Notes: generated by a model from the letters alone, not told the origin. Shown: positions 1 to 8,471, counted from the stretch's first letter. The stretch: 16,631 bases of DNA from CAYMND01 sp964465065 (GCA_964465065.1 CAYXHZ010000068.1:1-16631); one strand, 5' to 3'. Translations and numbers: made by a program.

Positions 1-68
1 TGACGCCGCCGGCCGAACTCGTGACCGCCTGGCTCGATCCGACCCTGGTCAATCGGGAGAAACTGTGA
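1..68 (+). CDS. C-terminal end of an upstream gene (partial, function unknown)
   Basis: An open frame enters from the left edge (codons from base 3) and ends at TGA 66-68. Its last 21 residues end in ...DPTLVNREKL. It is too short to assign a family. The stop overlaps the GTG start of the next gene (GTGA, 65-68), the same coupling used through the rest of the operon, so this is probably another member of the glycan-modification operon. No function is claimed. Confidence 0.6.
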   Translation, partial: TPPAELVTAWLDPTLVNREKL

Positions 69-838
69 AGCGCATCGATACGTCAACGCCTGTTTTTTAC
101 AGCCAGCACGGCGAAGACGCCGTGCTGCATGAGCTCTTCCGCGGCCAGGAGACGGGTTTTTTCGTCGAAGTGGGTTGCATCGACGGCCGTCGCTTCAGCA
201 ATACCCTGACCTTCGAAGAGCGGGGCTGGCACGGAATTTGTGTCGAGGCTCACGACGATTACATTCCCATGCTGGTCCGGAACCGGCCGGGATCGATCGT
301 CTGCCATTGCGCCGTTGGGGACCGCGAACGGGAAGCGGTGCCCTTTTTCGCCAACCGGCGCGGCAGTCTGTCGACCCTGGATGCCTCCCGGGAATCCGAA
401 TTCAGGACCCGCTTCGGACGCTACTTCAGCGGATTCGCGCCGCAAACAGTACCGTTGCGCACCCTGTCCGGGCTGTTTGGCAGCCATGAGGTGCAGATCG
501 TCGACATTCTTTCGATCGATGTCGAGGGAACGGAGATCGATGTTCTGCGCGGGCTCGATCTGAACCGCTACCGACCGCGGGTGCTGGTCGTCGAAGCCGA
601 CTCGGCCACCGACGAGAATCGTGTTTCCGGCTTTTTGCAGCCGGCCGGTTACGCCTGTCTGGGCAAGGTCGCCAACAATTGCTTTTACCTGCCCCGGCAA
701 AGAATCGAATACGGACTGCACCAGACACGTCTCCAGGGTATGGTCCGGCACACCCGGCACCCGCTGGACGAGGGGGAGGACAGCTGTGTGCCGTACGATT
801 TCACTATCGGATTGCCTGCGGAGGAGATCGTTTCATGA
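65..838 (+). CDS. FkbM-family SAM-dependent methyltransferase
   Basis: The 257-residue protein fits the FkbM methyltransferase family, which commonly O-methylates sugars or other small hydroxyl acceptors using S-adenosylmethionine. It has the opening SQHGEDAVL (residues 13-21), the SAM-binding loop VEVGCIDG (34-41), the acidic residue after strand 2 in CVEAH (59-63), and the family signature around LSIDVEGTEIDVLRGLD (149-165). It is cytoplasmic, with no signal peptide or membrane segment. The start is GTG 65, overlapping the upstream stop by 4 bases, with GGGAG a few bases upstream. The stop overlaps the next gene's ATG (835-838). Its place among glycosyltransferases and a sugar epimerase suggests that the acceptor is a sugar in a surface glycan, which is inference. 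The family call is firm and the substrate is unknown. Confidence 0.88.
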   Translation: MKRIDTSTPVFYSQHGEDAVLHELFRGQETGFFVEVGCIDGRRFSNTLTFEERGWHGICVEAHDDYIPMLVRNRPGSIVCHCAVGDREREAVPFFANRRGSLSTLDASRESEFRTRFGRYFSGFAPQTVPLRTLSGLFGSHEVQIVDILSIDVEGTEIDVLRGLDLNRYRPRVLVVEADSATDENRVSGFLQPAGYACLGKVANNCFYLPRQRIEYGLHQTRLQGMVRHTRHPLDEGEDSCVPYDFTIGLPAEEIVS

Positions 839-1533
839 ATCTCATCAGCCCTCTCGAGACCTCGATCCAGGTCGGACCGGAAATCGTGGAACGGTTCAGC
901 GCCGATCCCGATTTTCCATATCTGATCAGCTTTCCGCGCACCGGCAGCCATTGGCTGCGCATGATCATGGAGCTGTATTTCGAGACCCCTTCCCTGGTTC
1001 GTCTGTTCTTTTACCGGACGACCGACCGGTTCACCTGCTATCACCGCCACGATGAAGAACTGACCATCCAGCGGCGCAATGTCCTGTACCTGTACCGTCA
1101 CCCTGTCGATACGGTGTACTCGCAACTCGTCTATTATCGGGAAGATCCGTTTTCGGCCGAACGCATCGCCCATTGGGCCACGCTCTATGGGCGGCATCTG
1201 AAAAAATGGCTGCTGGATGACCGTTCCTACAGCCGCCGGACCATTCTGACCTACGAAGGGATGAAATCGGATATGACGGCGGAATTCTCGAAAGTCTGCG
1301 ATCATTTCTCTGTGGCCCTGGATCCGGACAGACTGGCTGCCGCCGTCCGTATCGTGACTCATGAGGAAGTGCAGCGGCGAACGCCGCACGATCCGCAGGT
1401 GATCAACCGCAGCGAATCCTACCGGCAGATCAGACAGCAGTTCGTGGCTGCGTGTTCCGAGACGGTATGGTCCCACCTGCATGCGGTCGATGTGCGCCTG
1501 GCCGGATTGTTCGTAAACGGAAGGGAGACCTGA
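835..1533 (+). CDS. Sulfotransferase-domain protein
   Basis: This 232-residue protein resembles PAPS-dependent sulfotransferases, which move a sulfuryl group from 3'-phosphoadenosine 5'-phosphosulfate to a hydroxyl or amine. The 5'-phosphosulfate loop is SFPRTGSHWLR (residues 32-42). The 3'-phosphate motif is YLYRHPVDTVYSQL (85-98), with the expected Arg88 and Ser96. A YEGMKSD segment (140-146) matches the usual 'YEDL' position. The open frame extends upstream, but ATG 835 is chosen because it overlaps the previous stop (ATGA) and follows GGAGGAG at 820-826. It is cytosolic, with no transmembrane segment. The next gene begins one base after its stop. In this glycan operon it most likely sulfates a sugar, but the acceptor cannot be read from sequence. 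It is short for the superfamily, although small bacterial members of this size exist. Confidence 0.85.
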   Translation: MNLISPLETSIQVGPEIVERFSADPDFPYLISFPRTGSHWLRMIMELYFETPSLVRLFFYRTTDRFTCYHRHDEELTIQRRNVLYLYRHPVDTVYSQLVYYREDPFSAERIAHWATLYGRHLKKWLLDDRSYSRRTILTYEGMKSDMTAEFSKVCDHFSVALDPDRLAAAVRIVTHEEVQRRTPHDPQVINRSESYRQIRQQFVAACSETVWSHLHAVDVRLAGLFVNGRET

Positions 1534-1534
1534 T

Positions 1535-3433
1535 ATGACTTTTATCCGTCTGGTACGGAACTGGTCCTGGCCCGATCTGCTGGCGCAGACTCCGGGACAT
1601 TCGGGGGAGTGGGGGAATGTCCGTTTTTCGGAAGCCGACAGCGGCGCTTACGATTTCTGCGTGGTGCTCAACCATCCTCAAGCCGGGCAGACATTGCCAT
1701 TTCCTGCGGAAAAGGTGGTGCGGCTGGTGCAGGAACCGCCCGTCGAATTCTTCAAACCCTGGCATGTCAACCCCGCTTATGCGGGGCTGACCATGACCTG
1801 TGATCCGCAGCTTTCCGGACAGGAATACCGGCGCAGCAACCCGCTGGTTCCCTGGCACATCAACCGCGATCTCGATTTTCTGCGTACGGCGAGAATTCCG
1901 GCCAAGACGGCGGTCCTTTCCTGGATCACCAGCACCAAGGCCATCCTGGCCGGACACCGCAAGCGGATGGACTTTCTGCAGGCCGTCAGCGGGACCGTGC
2001 CCGAACTCGAACTGCTGGGCACCCGCATCCACCACATCACCAATCCCGAAGCCCGGGCCCGCAACGCCGCCGAGCAGCAGGCGCTCGGATTCGGTCTGGT
2101 CGAGGATAAATGGGCCGGTCTGGCCCCTTACCGCTATTCATTGGCCATCGAGAATTTCAGCGGCCCCGATTACTGGACCGAAAAGCTGGCCGATTGCTTC
2201 CTGGCCTGGACTCTGCCGTTCTATTACGGCTGTCCCAATATCGAGGACTTTTTCCCGGCCGATTCGATGGTCCGCATCGATATCGACAAGCCGGAAGAAG
2301 CGGCCGAAACCATTCGCCGCACCCTGCGTGACGATACCTGGCGCAAACGGTTGCCGGCCATTGCCGCCGCCCGCAAAGCGGTATTGGAACGTCATCAGCT
2401 TTTTCCCGCCCTGGCCCGGCACTTCTCGCCGCCGCGGCAGCGGTCGCTGCTCAGTCCAGCGGGAAAAGACTCCTTGCCGCCACCAGAGTTGACGGTGATG
2501 ATCTGCACCTACAACCGCCGGGTCTGGCTGGGCGAGTGCCTGGAGGCTTTGGCCGGGCAGACCCTCGATGAAAGCCGCTACGAGATCGTCGTGGTCGACA
2601 ACGGCTCGCGCGACGAGACCCGAGAGACCGTGCGGACCTTCCGGTCCGAGCACCCGAACTGCCGATACGTATACGAACCCGAATTGGGTCTGAGTCATGC
2701 CCGCAACCGCGGAGTTGACAGCGCCCGAGCGGAATATATCGCTTTTGTCGACGACGATTCGCAACCCGATCCCCACTGGCTGAGCACCATACTGCGTATC
2801 ATTGGGGTCCACAATCCCGACATCGTCGGCGGAGCCGTCGGGCCCATGGCTCAGGACGAGTGGCCGACCTGGTTCAGGGAACAGTACGCCATACGCGGCG
2901 ACATGGGCGAAAGCGGCTGGCTTGATCACGGTTACATCATGGGTACCAATATCGTCTTCCGCAAGAGCCTGTTGCGTGAGTATGGCGGTTTTTCACCGCA
3001 TTTCGGCATGCATGGCGACCGCCTGGGTTACCACGAGGAGACCCAGCTGGTCATGAGGGCAATCCAGGAGAAGCGTAAAGTCTACTACTCCCGGGACCTG
3101 GTGGTCAAAGATCGCCTGCTCGATTACAAGAAGAGCTTTGTTTATTATCTCTACGCCAAATACCGCGCCGGCTACGACGGCCTGGAGCTTTGGAATCCGG
3201 CCTTCAGCGAACTCAGCATCCAGCGGCTGCCCGCTCTGATCGAGCGTATCATGGAGCGATGGCACGACGCCCTGACCCGGCGGGATTGCGCTCTCTACCC
3301 GCATCCGGAAAACTACCTGCTGGAGACCGATGCCCTGAGCGACATGGTGGAATTGGGCCTGTTGACCGCATACTTACGGAAAAACCGGACCGATCCCGTA
3401 GCCGCTGTTTCGGGAAAGGATGAGCGGAAATGA
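1535..3433 (+). CDS. Bifunctional glycosyltransferase: GT10 (fucosyltransferase-like) fused to GT2
   Basis: The 632-residue protein holds two glycosyltransferase domains. Residues about 1-295 resemble GT10 alpha-1,3-fucosyltransferases. The hallmark is YSLAIENFSGPDYWTEKL (201-218) followed by LPFYYGCPNIEDFFP (227-241), matching the C-terminal donor-binding motif of that family, which normally uses GDP-fucose. A short Pro/Ser-rich linker (about 298-317) leads to a GT2 (GT-A fold) domain. That domain opens with TVMICTYNRR (320-329) and has the metal-binding VDDDS (405-409), GLSHARNRG (385-393) and a GYHEETQLVMR segment (498-508) at the catalytic-base position. The C-terminal roughly 80 residues are not assigned. 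The start is ATG 1535 with AAGGGAGA just upstream, one base after the sulfotransferase stop. It may add two successive sugars to one glycan. The domain calls are firm; the donors and acceptors are inferred. Confidence 0.85.
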   Translation: MTFIRLVRNWSWPDLLAQTPGHSGEWGNVRFSEADSGAYDFCVVLNHPQAGQTLPFPAEKVVRLVQEPPVEFFKPWHVNPAYAGLTMTCDPQLSGQEYRRSNPLVPWHINRDLDFLRTARIPAKTAVLSWITSTKAILAGHRKRMDFLQAVSGTVPELELLGTRIHHITNPEARARNAAEQQALGFGLVEDKWAGLAPYRYSLAIENFSGPDYWTEKLADCFLAWTLPFYYGCPNIEDFFPADSMVRIDIDKPEEAAETIRRTLRDDTWRKRLPAIAAARKAVLERHQLFPALARHFSPPRQRSLLSPAGKDSLPPPELTVMICTYNRRVWLGECLEALAGQTLDESRYEIVVVDNGSRDETRETVRTFRSEHPNCRYVYEPELGLSHARNRGVDSARAEYIAFVDDDSQPDPHWLSTILRIIGVHNPDIVGGAVGPMAQDEWPTWFREQYAIRGDMGESGWLDHGYIMGTNIVFRKSLLREYGGFSPHFGMHGDRLGYHEETQLVMRAIQEKRKVYYSRDLVVKDRLLDYKKSFVYYLYAKYRAGYDGLELWNPAFSELSIQRLPALIERIMERWHDALTRRDCALYPHPENYLLETDALSDMVELGLLTAYLRKNRTDPVAAVSGKDERK

Positions 3434-4272
3434 CCCCATGTCTGTCGATCATCGTACCCAATTACAACCATGCCCTCCTGCTCGATGAATGTCTGGACAG
3501 CATCATGGGGCAGACATACCGCGATTTCGAGATTCTGGTGGCCGACGACGGCTCGAACGACGGGTCACAGGATGTGATTTTCCGCTGGGGCGAACGCTAT
3601 CCTGAATTCATCCGGCCCTGTTTGTCCAAAGTAAATCTGGGTGTCCCCGGCAACATACACCGGGCCATCGAACAGAGTCGCGGCCGGGTGCTCACGACCT
3701 TGGACGCCGATGATTACTACTGCGATGCCGATAAACTGCGGCGCGAAATGGCTGTCTGGGACGCCCGGGTTACAGCGGGCCAGGAGGGAATCGTCTTTTC
3801 AGACATCCAGCTGGTGCGTCAGGACCGCAGCACGATCTGCCGCAACAGCGATTACGCTCCAATCCGCGACGGTAACATTCTGCCCGATGTGCTGTCGCGA
3901 TCTTGCCTGATCCCCCGGGATTTCATCATGTCTCGGCAGGCTTATTTTTCCGTTGGAGGCTACGACCCGGCTGTTTTGCTTTACGACGATTGGGATCTGA
4001 AGATCAGGCTGGCCGAGCGCTATCCATTCTGGTTCAGCGGCGGGTTGGGGACCGCCTACCGTCAGCACGGCCACGGTATCGCCTCCCGCCCCTGGACGGA
4101 TCATCTGGTCTGGCTGGAACGGGTCTTTTCGAACAATCTCCCGCGCGCCGCTGCCGATCTGCATCCGTCCATTCACGCCGATTTCGAACGTTTCATGGAC
4201 GATATCCGCTCTCGTTCCCGGAAAGCGGCCGAACAGGGTGAAAACGTCATGGAGGAAGGACCCACAACATGA
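3430..4272 (+). CDS. GT2-family glycosyltransferase
   Basis: The 280-residue protein is a GT-A-fold family 2 glycosyltransferase. Visible motifs are the N-terminal strand LSIIVPNYNHALLLDECLDS (residues 5-24), the nucleotide-binding VADDGSNDGS (37-46), the metal-binding LDADD (91-95), and YDDWDLKIRLAE (185-196) at the usual catalytic-base region. It has no transmembrane helices, so it probably works at the inner face of the membrane on a lipid- or protein-linked acceptor. ATG 3430 overlaps the stop of the fusion glycosyltransferase (ATGA 3430-3433), and its own stop overlaps the epimerase start. Donor sugar and linkage cannot be read. It is not a recent copy of the GT2 half of the preceding fusion, since the two share only the family motifs. 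Confidence 0.87.
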   Translation: MTPCLSIIVPNYNHALLLDECLDSIMGQTYRDFEILVADDGSNDGSQDVIFRWGERYPEFIRPCLSKVNLGVPGNIHRAIEQSRGRVLTTLDADDYYCDADKLRREMAVWDARVTAGQEGIVFSDIQLVRQDRSTICRNSDYAPIRDGNILPDVLSRSCLIPRDFIMSRQAYFSVGGYDPAVLLYDDWDLKIRLAERYPFWFSGGLGTAYRQHGHGIASRPWTDHLVWLERVFSNNLPRAAADLHPSIHADFERFMDDIRSRSRKAAEQGENVMEEGPTT

Positions 4273-5336
4273 AAACCGTCATCATCACCGGAGCGGCCGG
4301 ACTGATCGGCGCCGAAGCGGTCCGTTTCTTTTCCGCTCAGGGCTTTCAGGTCATCGGTATCGACAACGACATGCGCAGGAACTTTTTCGGCGCCGAGGCG
4401 TCGACCCGTTGGCAGCGGGATCAACTGCTGGCGAATTGCCGGAATTACCAGCACCTGGACCTGGACATCCGGGACCGATCCGCCATCGAAGCGCTCTTCG
4501 CCCGGCACCATCGGCAGATCAGCCTGGTGATTCACGCCGCCGCCCAGCCTTCGCACGATTGGGCCGCCCGGGACCCCCATACGGATTTCGGGGTCAACGC
4601 CCTGGGTACGCTGACCATGCTGGAGGCCGTCCGACAGCATTGTCCCGATGCGGTGTTCATCTTCACCTCCACCAACAAGGTATATGGAGATCTGCCCAAT
4701 CGGCTGCCTCTGGTCGAGCAGGCCACCCGTTGGGAGCCCGAGCCGGGCCACCCTTTTGCCTGTCATGGTTTCGACGAAACTCTGGGCCTGGACCAGACCA
4801 CCCACTCGCTTTTCGGCGTTTCCAAAACGGCCGCCGATTTGCTGGTGCAGGAATACGGCCGCTACTTCGGCATACCCACCGCCGTGTTCCGCGGAGGTTG
4901 CCTGACCGGTCCCGGACATTCGGGTACCGAGTTGCACGGCTTTCTGGCCTACCTGATGAAATGCGCCGTTCTGGGGGAGCCGTACACGGTCTTCGGCTAC
5001 CAGGGCAAACAGGTGCGCGACAACATCCATGCCCGCGATTTGATTTCCATGTTTTGGCAATTTTATCAGGCGCCCCGCTGCGGTGAGGTGTACAACGCCG
5101 GCGGCAGTCGGCACAGTCACTGCTCCATGCGCGAGGCGATCGCCCTGTGCGAGGAAATCTGCGACCGTCCGCTAAACTGGACGTACACAGAAAACCACCG
5201 CACGGGCGACCATATCTGGTACGTTTCCGATGTGCGAAAATTTCAGGCTCATTACCCTGCCTGGCGTTACGGCTATACCCTGAGAGACATTCTCGGCGAG
5301 ATCCACCAGGCCGTGCGTCAGCGGTATCGGCGATGA
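4269..5336 (+). CDS. NAD-dependent sugar epimerase, CDP-paratose 2-epimerase-like
   Basis: The 355-residue protein is an extended short-chain dehydrogenase/reductase. The Rossmann loop is GAAGLIG (residues 8-14), with D32 after strand 2 suiting NAD. FTSTNKVYG (132-140) and GGCLTGPGHSGTELHGF (209-225), with VRDNIHARDL (249-258), resemble proteins annotated as CDP-paratose 2-epimerase (tyvelose pathway), which invert C2 of a CDP-sugar. The classical catalytic YxxxK is FGVSK here (182-186), so Phe stands where Tyr is expected. No CDP-glucose dehydratase or other dideoxysugar genes are visible in the window, so the exact substrate is open. ATG 4269 overlaps the GT2 stop and follows GGAGGAAGGA at 4251-4260. 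Another nucleotide-sugar epimerase or dehydratase activity is possible. Confidence 0.82.
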   Translation: MKTVIITGAAGLIGAEAVRFFSAQGFQVIGIDNDMRRNFFGAEASTRWQRDQLLANCRNYQHLDLDIRDRSAIEALFARHHRQISLVIHAAAQPSHDWAARDPHTDFGVNALGTLTMLEAVRQHCPDAVFIFTSTNKVYGDLPNRLPLVEQATRWEPEPGHPFACHGFDETLGLDQTTHSLFGVSKTAADLLVQEYGRYFGIPTAVFRGGCLTGPGHSGTELHGFLAYLMKCAVLGEPYTVFGYQGKQVRDNIHARDLISMFWQFYQAPRCGEVYNAGGSRHSHCSMREAIALCEEICDRPLNWTYTENHRTGDHIWYVSDVRKFQAHYPAWRYGYTLRDILGEIHQAVRQRYRR

Positions 5337-6154
5337 GCCGATGCAGGATGCAGACCGCTATGAAGATCGTCGGATCGGATCCGGAACGGATCGAGGCCCT
5401 GCGACGCATGCGTCTGCTCGGCTTGGCGGGTTTTCAGGATCTCTACTGCGAATTCCTGGCCGGCGGCCTTCTGGGACCGGTGCGGGTGATCGCCGTCGAG
5501 ACGGATGGAAGGACGGCGGCCTACGCGATCGTGTCCGGAACAGGACTCGTATATGAGTTTTTCGTCGTCCCGCAACACGGACTCCGGGGTGAGGATATCT
5601 TTTGCCGGATAATCAAAGAATTGAACATCCGGGGGATCATGGCCCAGACCTTCGATGCGGCCATCCTGAATCCCGCCCTGCGCCTGGGCTGGCCCTACCG
5701 GGTCCTGGGCTGTCTGTACCGGGATCTTCTGAAAATAGCAGCGCCGGCTTTGGGAGAACTGGTTGTCAGGCCGGCAGCTTCGGCGGATGTTCCGCTTTTG
5801 TTGGCGCAAAAGGATGATGTGTTCGCGCCCAAAGAGCGCCTGGCCCGGGAAGTGGAGTCCGGATCCGTCTTCCTGTTTCATGACGCAGGCCAACTCGCCG
5901 GCTGCGGCTTTCTGACTCGAATTCACCAGGACTTTCCCAATGTGGATCTGGGCGTGTGGACCGATCCGGGGCAGCGCGGTCGGGGTGTGGCCAAAAGAAT
6001 CATCGGCTATCTGAGGGATCTGAGCCTGGAACGGGGGCTCATACCCCAGTGCGGCTGCGATGTCCTCAATCTGGCTTCGCGCAGAGTTCTGGCCTGCAAC
6101 GGCTTTATCAGCCGTTTCTCCCTGCTGGAGTTCAGCGATCCGAACCATCGCTAA
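5333..6154 (+). CDS. GNAT-family acyltransferase with two GNAT-like halves
   Basis: The 273-residue protein has a clear GNAT acetyl-CoA-binding region near its end: VDLGVWTDPGQRGRGVAKRI (residues 204-223), carrying the Q/R-x-x-G-x-G/A loop, then a CDVLNLASRRVLACNGF strand-helix segment (242-258). Residues about 50-130 also look GNAT-like (a YEFFVVPQHGLRGEDIFCRI stretch, 74-93), but lack the full CoA loop, suggesting a degenerate first domain. The start chosen is ATG 5333, which overlaps the epimerase stop (ATGA) as elsewhere in the operon. ATG 5348 or 5360 are possible alternatives, since the Shine-Dalgarno is weak. As the last gene of the operon it may acylate an amino sugar or other glycan constituent. 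The acceptor is unknown, and a role unrelated to glycans is possible. Confidence 0.78.
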   Translation: MSRCRMQTAMKIVGSDPERIEALRRMRLLGLAGFQDLYCEFLAGGLLGPVRVIAVETDGRTAAYAIVSGTGLVYEFFVVPQHGLRGEDIFCRIIKELNIRGIMAQTFDAAILNPALRLGWPYRVLGCLYRDLLKIAAPALGELVVRPAASADVPLLLAQKDDVFAPKERLAREVESGSVFLFHDAGQLAGCGFLTRIHQDFPNVDLGVWTDPGQRGRGVAKRIIGYLRDLSLERGLIPQCGCDVLNLASRRVLACNGFISRFSLLEFSDPNHR

Positions 6155-6158
6155 TCGG

Positions 6159-8471
6159 CTAGAACTCGAATTCGACGCCCAGTACGGGCAACAGCGACCA
6201 TTGCATCTCCTGGGCGAGACGGTTTTCCACCCGATTCCAGAAGAGATAGGCGATATTGTCGTGATTGTAGGCGTTCCACAGACTGCAGGTCAGGGTGAGA
6301 CTGGAAGCCGAGAAAAAGAACTTCTTGTCCAGGGTCAGATTCAGGCTGTGGTAGGCGGGCAGGCGAGCCGCGTTGATCCGGTTCAGGTCGTAGATTCCGG
6401 CGTTGGCCGCCCGGGAGGCGGCCTCGTCGAAGGGGGTGTAGGGTACGCCGCCGGCGATCAGCCACCTGGCGCTGAGATCCCAGGTCCGGCCCAACTTGTA
6501 GCCACCGGTCAGGTTGAAGAGATAGCGGCGGTCGCTGATCCGGCTGCGCCAGACACCGTCGGCGTTGCGGTATTGTGAACGGGAAAGGGACAGATTGGCC
6601 AAAGCATAGAAACGGTGGTGCATTTTTTTCTGCCAGGTCAATTCCAGCCCGAAGGCCCGTGCCTGGCCGTGGTCTTCCAGGGCCTGGCTGCTGAAACGGT
6701 ACTGATTGAACTGCTCGTCCAGCAGGCACAGATCCTGCTGGCTGGGATCGACGGGCAGGTGGCGGTAGAATTTTCCGTACAGGGCCAGCGTGAACTGGTT
6801 GTATTCGTCCATCCGCCAGCTCAGACCTCCGCCCAACTGACGGCAGCGGGGGCTGTACAAGGCCCTGTTGCCTTCGTGCTGAGTCAGCAACAGCAAGGGC
6901 AGGTTCTGCCGGAACAGACCGGCGTAGAGGTCCAGGTTCAGCCGTCTGGACAGGGGCAGGTTCAGGTTGAGGCGCGGGGACCCGTCCAGACTGCGGGTGC
7001 TGGAGAAATAGTCGCCGCGGACGCCCAGGGTCAGGCTGGCCCGACCGGGCAGGGGCAGGGTCCAGTCGGCGAACAGGGCCGCTTTTTGCGCCTTGAAGTC
7101 AATGGCGCTGTCGACGGCGGCCAGGGGCTCGCCCAACGGGTTCAGAGCGCTGGCGCTGCGGTAACGGTAATCGCCGTGCAGCAGCTGGGCCTGGGCGCCG
7201 ATGCGCAGACGGTGGCCGCCGGACAGGGTCAGGGTGGTCTGATGACGCAGATTGACGCCGCTGTCCAGGGAATCGTTGGCGATGGCCGCAGAGTCGTCGA
7301 AGCTCCAGGACCAATCCTGACGGTAGCGGACACGGCTCAAGGCCAGTGATGTGTCGGAGTAGGCGCCCGGCCCCCACATGGCGAACCAGTTGATGCCGAT
7401 GGTCGCACTGTTGTCCCGGGTCAGTCCGTAGTAGTCCTGGCCTGTCTTGCGGGCTTCCTCGCCGTCCATATCGCTTTCGTCCCAACCGGCGATGCCGATG
7501 ACGACCAGGCGGTGTCGGTCGCCGATATCCCAGGATATTTTCCCCTGCAGGTCGCTCCAGCCCGGAGTGACACCGGTTTCCATCATCTTGGTGAGCAGAT
7601 CGGCGTAACTGCGGCGGAAGGACAACATCCAGGAGGATTGTCTGCAGAACAGCGGACCTTCGGCTACGGCACCGATGCCGACCATGTCCAGGGACAGCTG
7701 GCTGAGAAAACGGTCCCGGCTGCCGTCACGGAAGCGGATCTGGCTGATTGACGACATGCGCTCCCCGAACATGGCCGAGAACCCCCCGGGCGAGAAGGAG
7801 ACCTGATCCAGAAAATCGACGTTGATCAGGGATATGGCGCCGCCGCCGCTGGCCTGGAAGGGGAAGTGACTGATGGCCGGCACTTCGATGTTGTCGATGA
7901 GGTACAGATTTTCGTTGGGGCTGCTGCCGCGGACGATGAGACTGTTTTTCTGGTCGTTGAGCTGGCTGACACTGGGGAGCGTGGCAATGATGCGGGCCAC
8001 GTCCCCAGAACTGCTCGGACTGCGGCGCACCTCCTCCTGGGAGAAGCTGCTGACGGGCGCCGGTTCCTCGACCTGATCCTGAAACAGCCCGGCCTGGATG
8101 GTCAGCTCCTCTTTGGTTTGCACCTCGATCCGGAAACGGGCGGTCAGCTGGGTGACCCGTTCCGGTTTGACCTGAATATCCCGGTATGCAACGGGCCGTG
8201 AAGCCGTGAAGCGGAAATGCACCGTGTAGCTGCCGGCCGGTACACCATCGAGCTGGTATTGCCCGTTTTCTCCGCTGACCGCCTGGATGTTCAGCCCTTC
8301 CAGGCTGACCAGCACTCCGGGCAGGGGCATCAGGGTTTCCTGATCGATGACCCGGCCGGATATGGCGCCCGTCGGCTCCTTGGCGGCCACAAGCCGGACG
8401 GGGCAAAAAAACAGTCCGCTCAGGACCGTTGCAATCATCAGTATGCTGCTTCCTTTCACCTTCGCTGTCAT
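6159..8471 (-). CDS. TonB-dependent outer-membrane receptor with carboxypeptidase-regulatory-like domain
   Basis: The 770-residue protein starts with a signal peptide (charged start, hydrophobic core about 9-22, likely cleavage near residue 30). Next comes a carboxypeptidase-regulatory-like beta-sandwich (about 34-115; AISGRVIDQETLMPLPGVLV opens it). A TonB plug follows (about 118-245), with the LIVRGSSPNENLYLIDNIEV segment (178-197). The rest is beta-barrel, ending in VEFEF, a C-terminal Phe signal for the BAM machinery. The length is typical. Such receptors import ligands across the outer membrane using the TonB-ExbBD proton-motive link; the ligand is unknown. No clear TonB box could be picked out. 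The start is ATG 8471 with GGAGGAAAA just upstream. The gene lies about 100 bases downstream of an AraC regulator on the same strand, which may control it. Its stop is 4 bases from that of the opposing glycan operon. Confidence 0.9.
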   Translation of the reverse strand: MTAKVKGSSILMIATVLSGLFFCPVRLVAAKEPTGAISGRVIDQETLMPLPGVLVSLEGLNIQAVSGENGQYQLDGVPAGSYTVHFRFTASRPVAYRDIQVKPERVTQLTARFRIEVQTKEELTIQAGLFQDQVEEPAPVSSFSQEEVRRSPSSSGDVARIIATLPSVSQLNDQKNSLIVRGSSPNENLYLIDNIEVPAISHFPFQASGGGAISLINVDFLDQVSFSPGGFSAMFGERMSSISQIRFRDGSRDRFLSQLSLDMVGIGAVAEGPLFCRQSSWMLSFRRSYADLLTKMMETGVTPGWSDLQGKISWDIGDRHRLVVIGIAGWDESDMDGEEARKTGQDYYGLTRDNSATIGINWFAMWGPGAYSDTSLALSRVRYRQDWSWSFDDSAAIANDSLDSGVNLRHQTTLTLSGGHRLRIGAQAQLLHGDYRYRSASALNPLGEPLAAVDSAIDFKAQKAALFADWTLPLPGRASLTLGVRGDYFSSTRSLDGSPRLNLNLPLSRRLNLDLYAGLFRQNLPLLLLTQHEGNRALYSPRCRQLGGGLSWRMDEYNQFTLALYGKFYRHLPVDPSQQDLCLLDEQFNQYRFSSQALEDHGQARAFGLELTWQKKMHHRFYALANLSLSRSQYRNADGVWRSRISDRRYLFNLTGGYKLGRTWDLSARWLIAGGVPYTPFDEAASRAANAGIYDLNRINAARLPAYHSLNLTLDKKFFFSASSLTLTCSLWNAYNHDNIAYLFWNRVENRLAQEMQWSLLPVLGVEFEF

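Noticed and set aside
6615..7349. A 244-codon + strand open frame opposite the TonB receptor
   Set aside because: Gln/Gly/Val repeats typical of antisense of a beta-barrel gene; no ribosome site and no domain.
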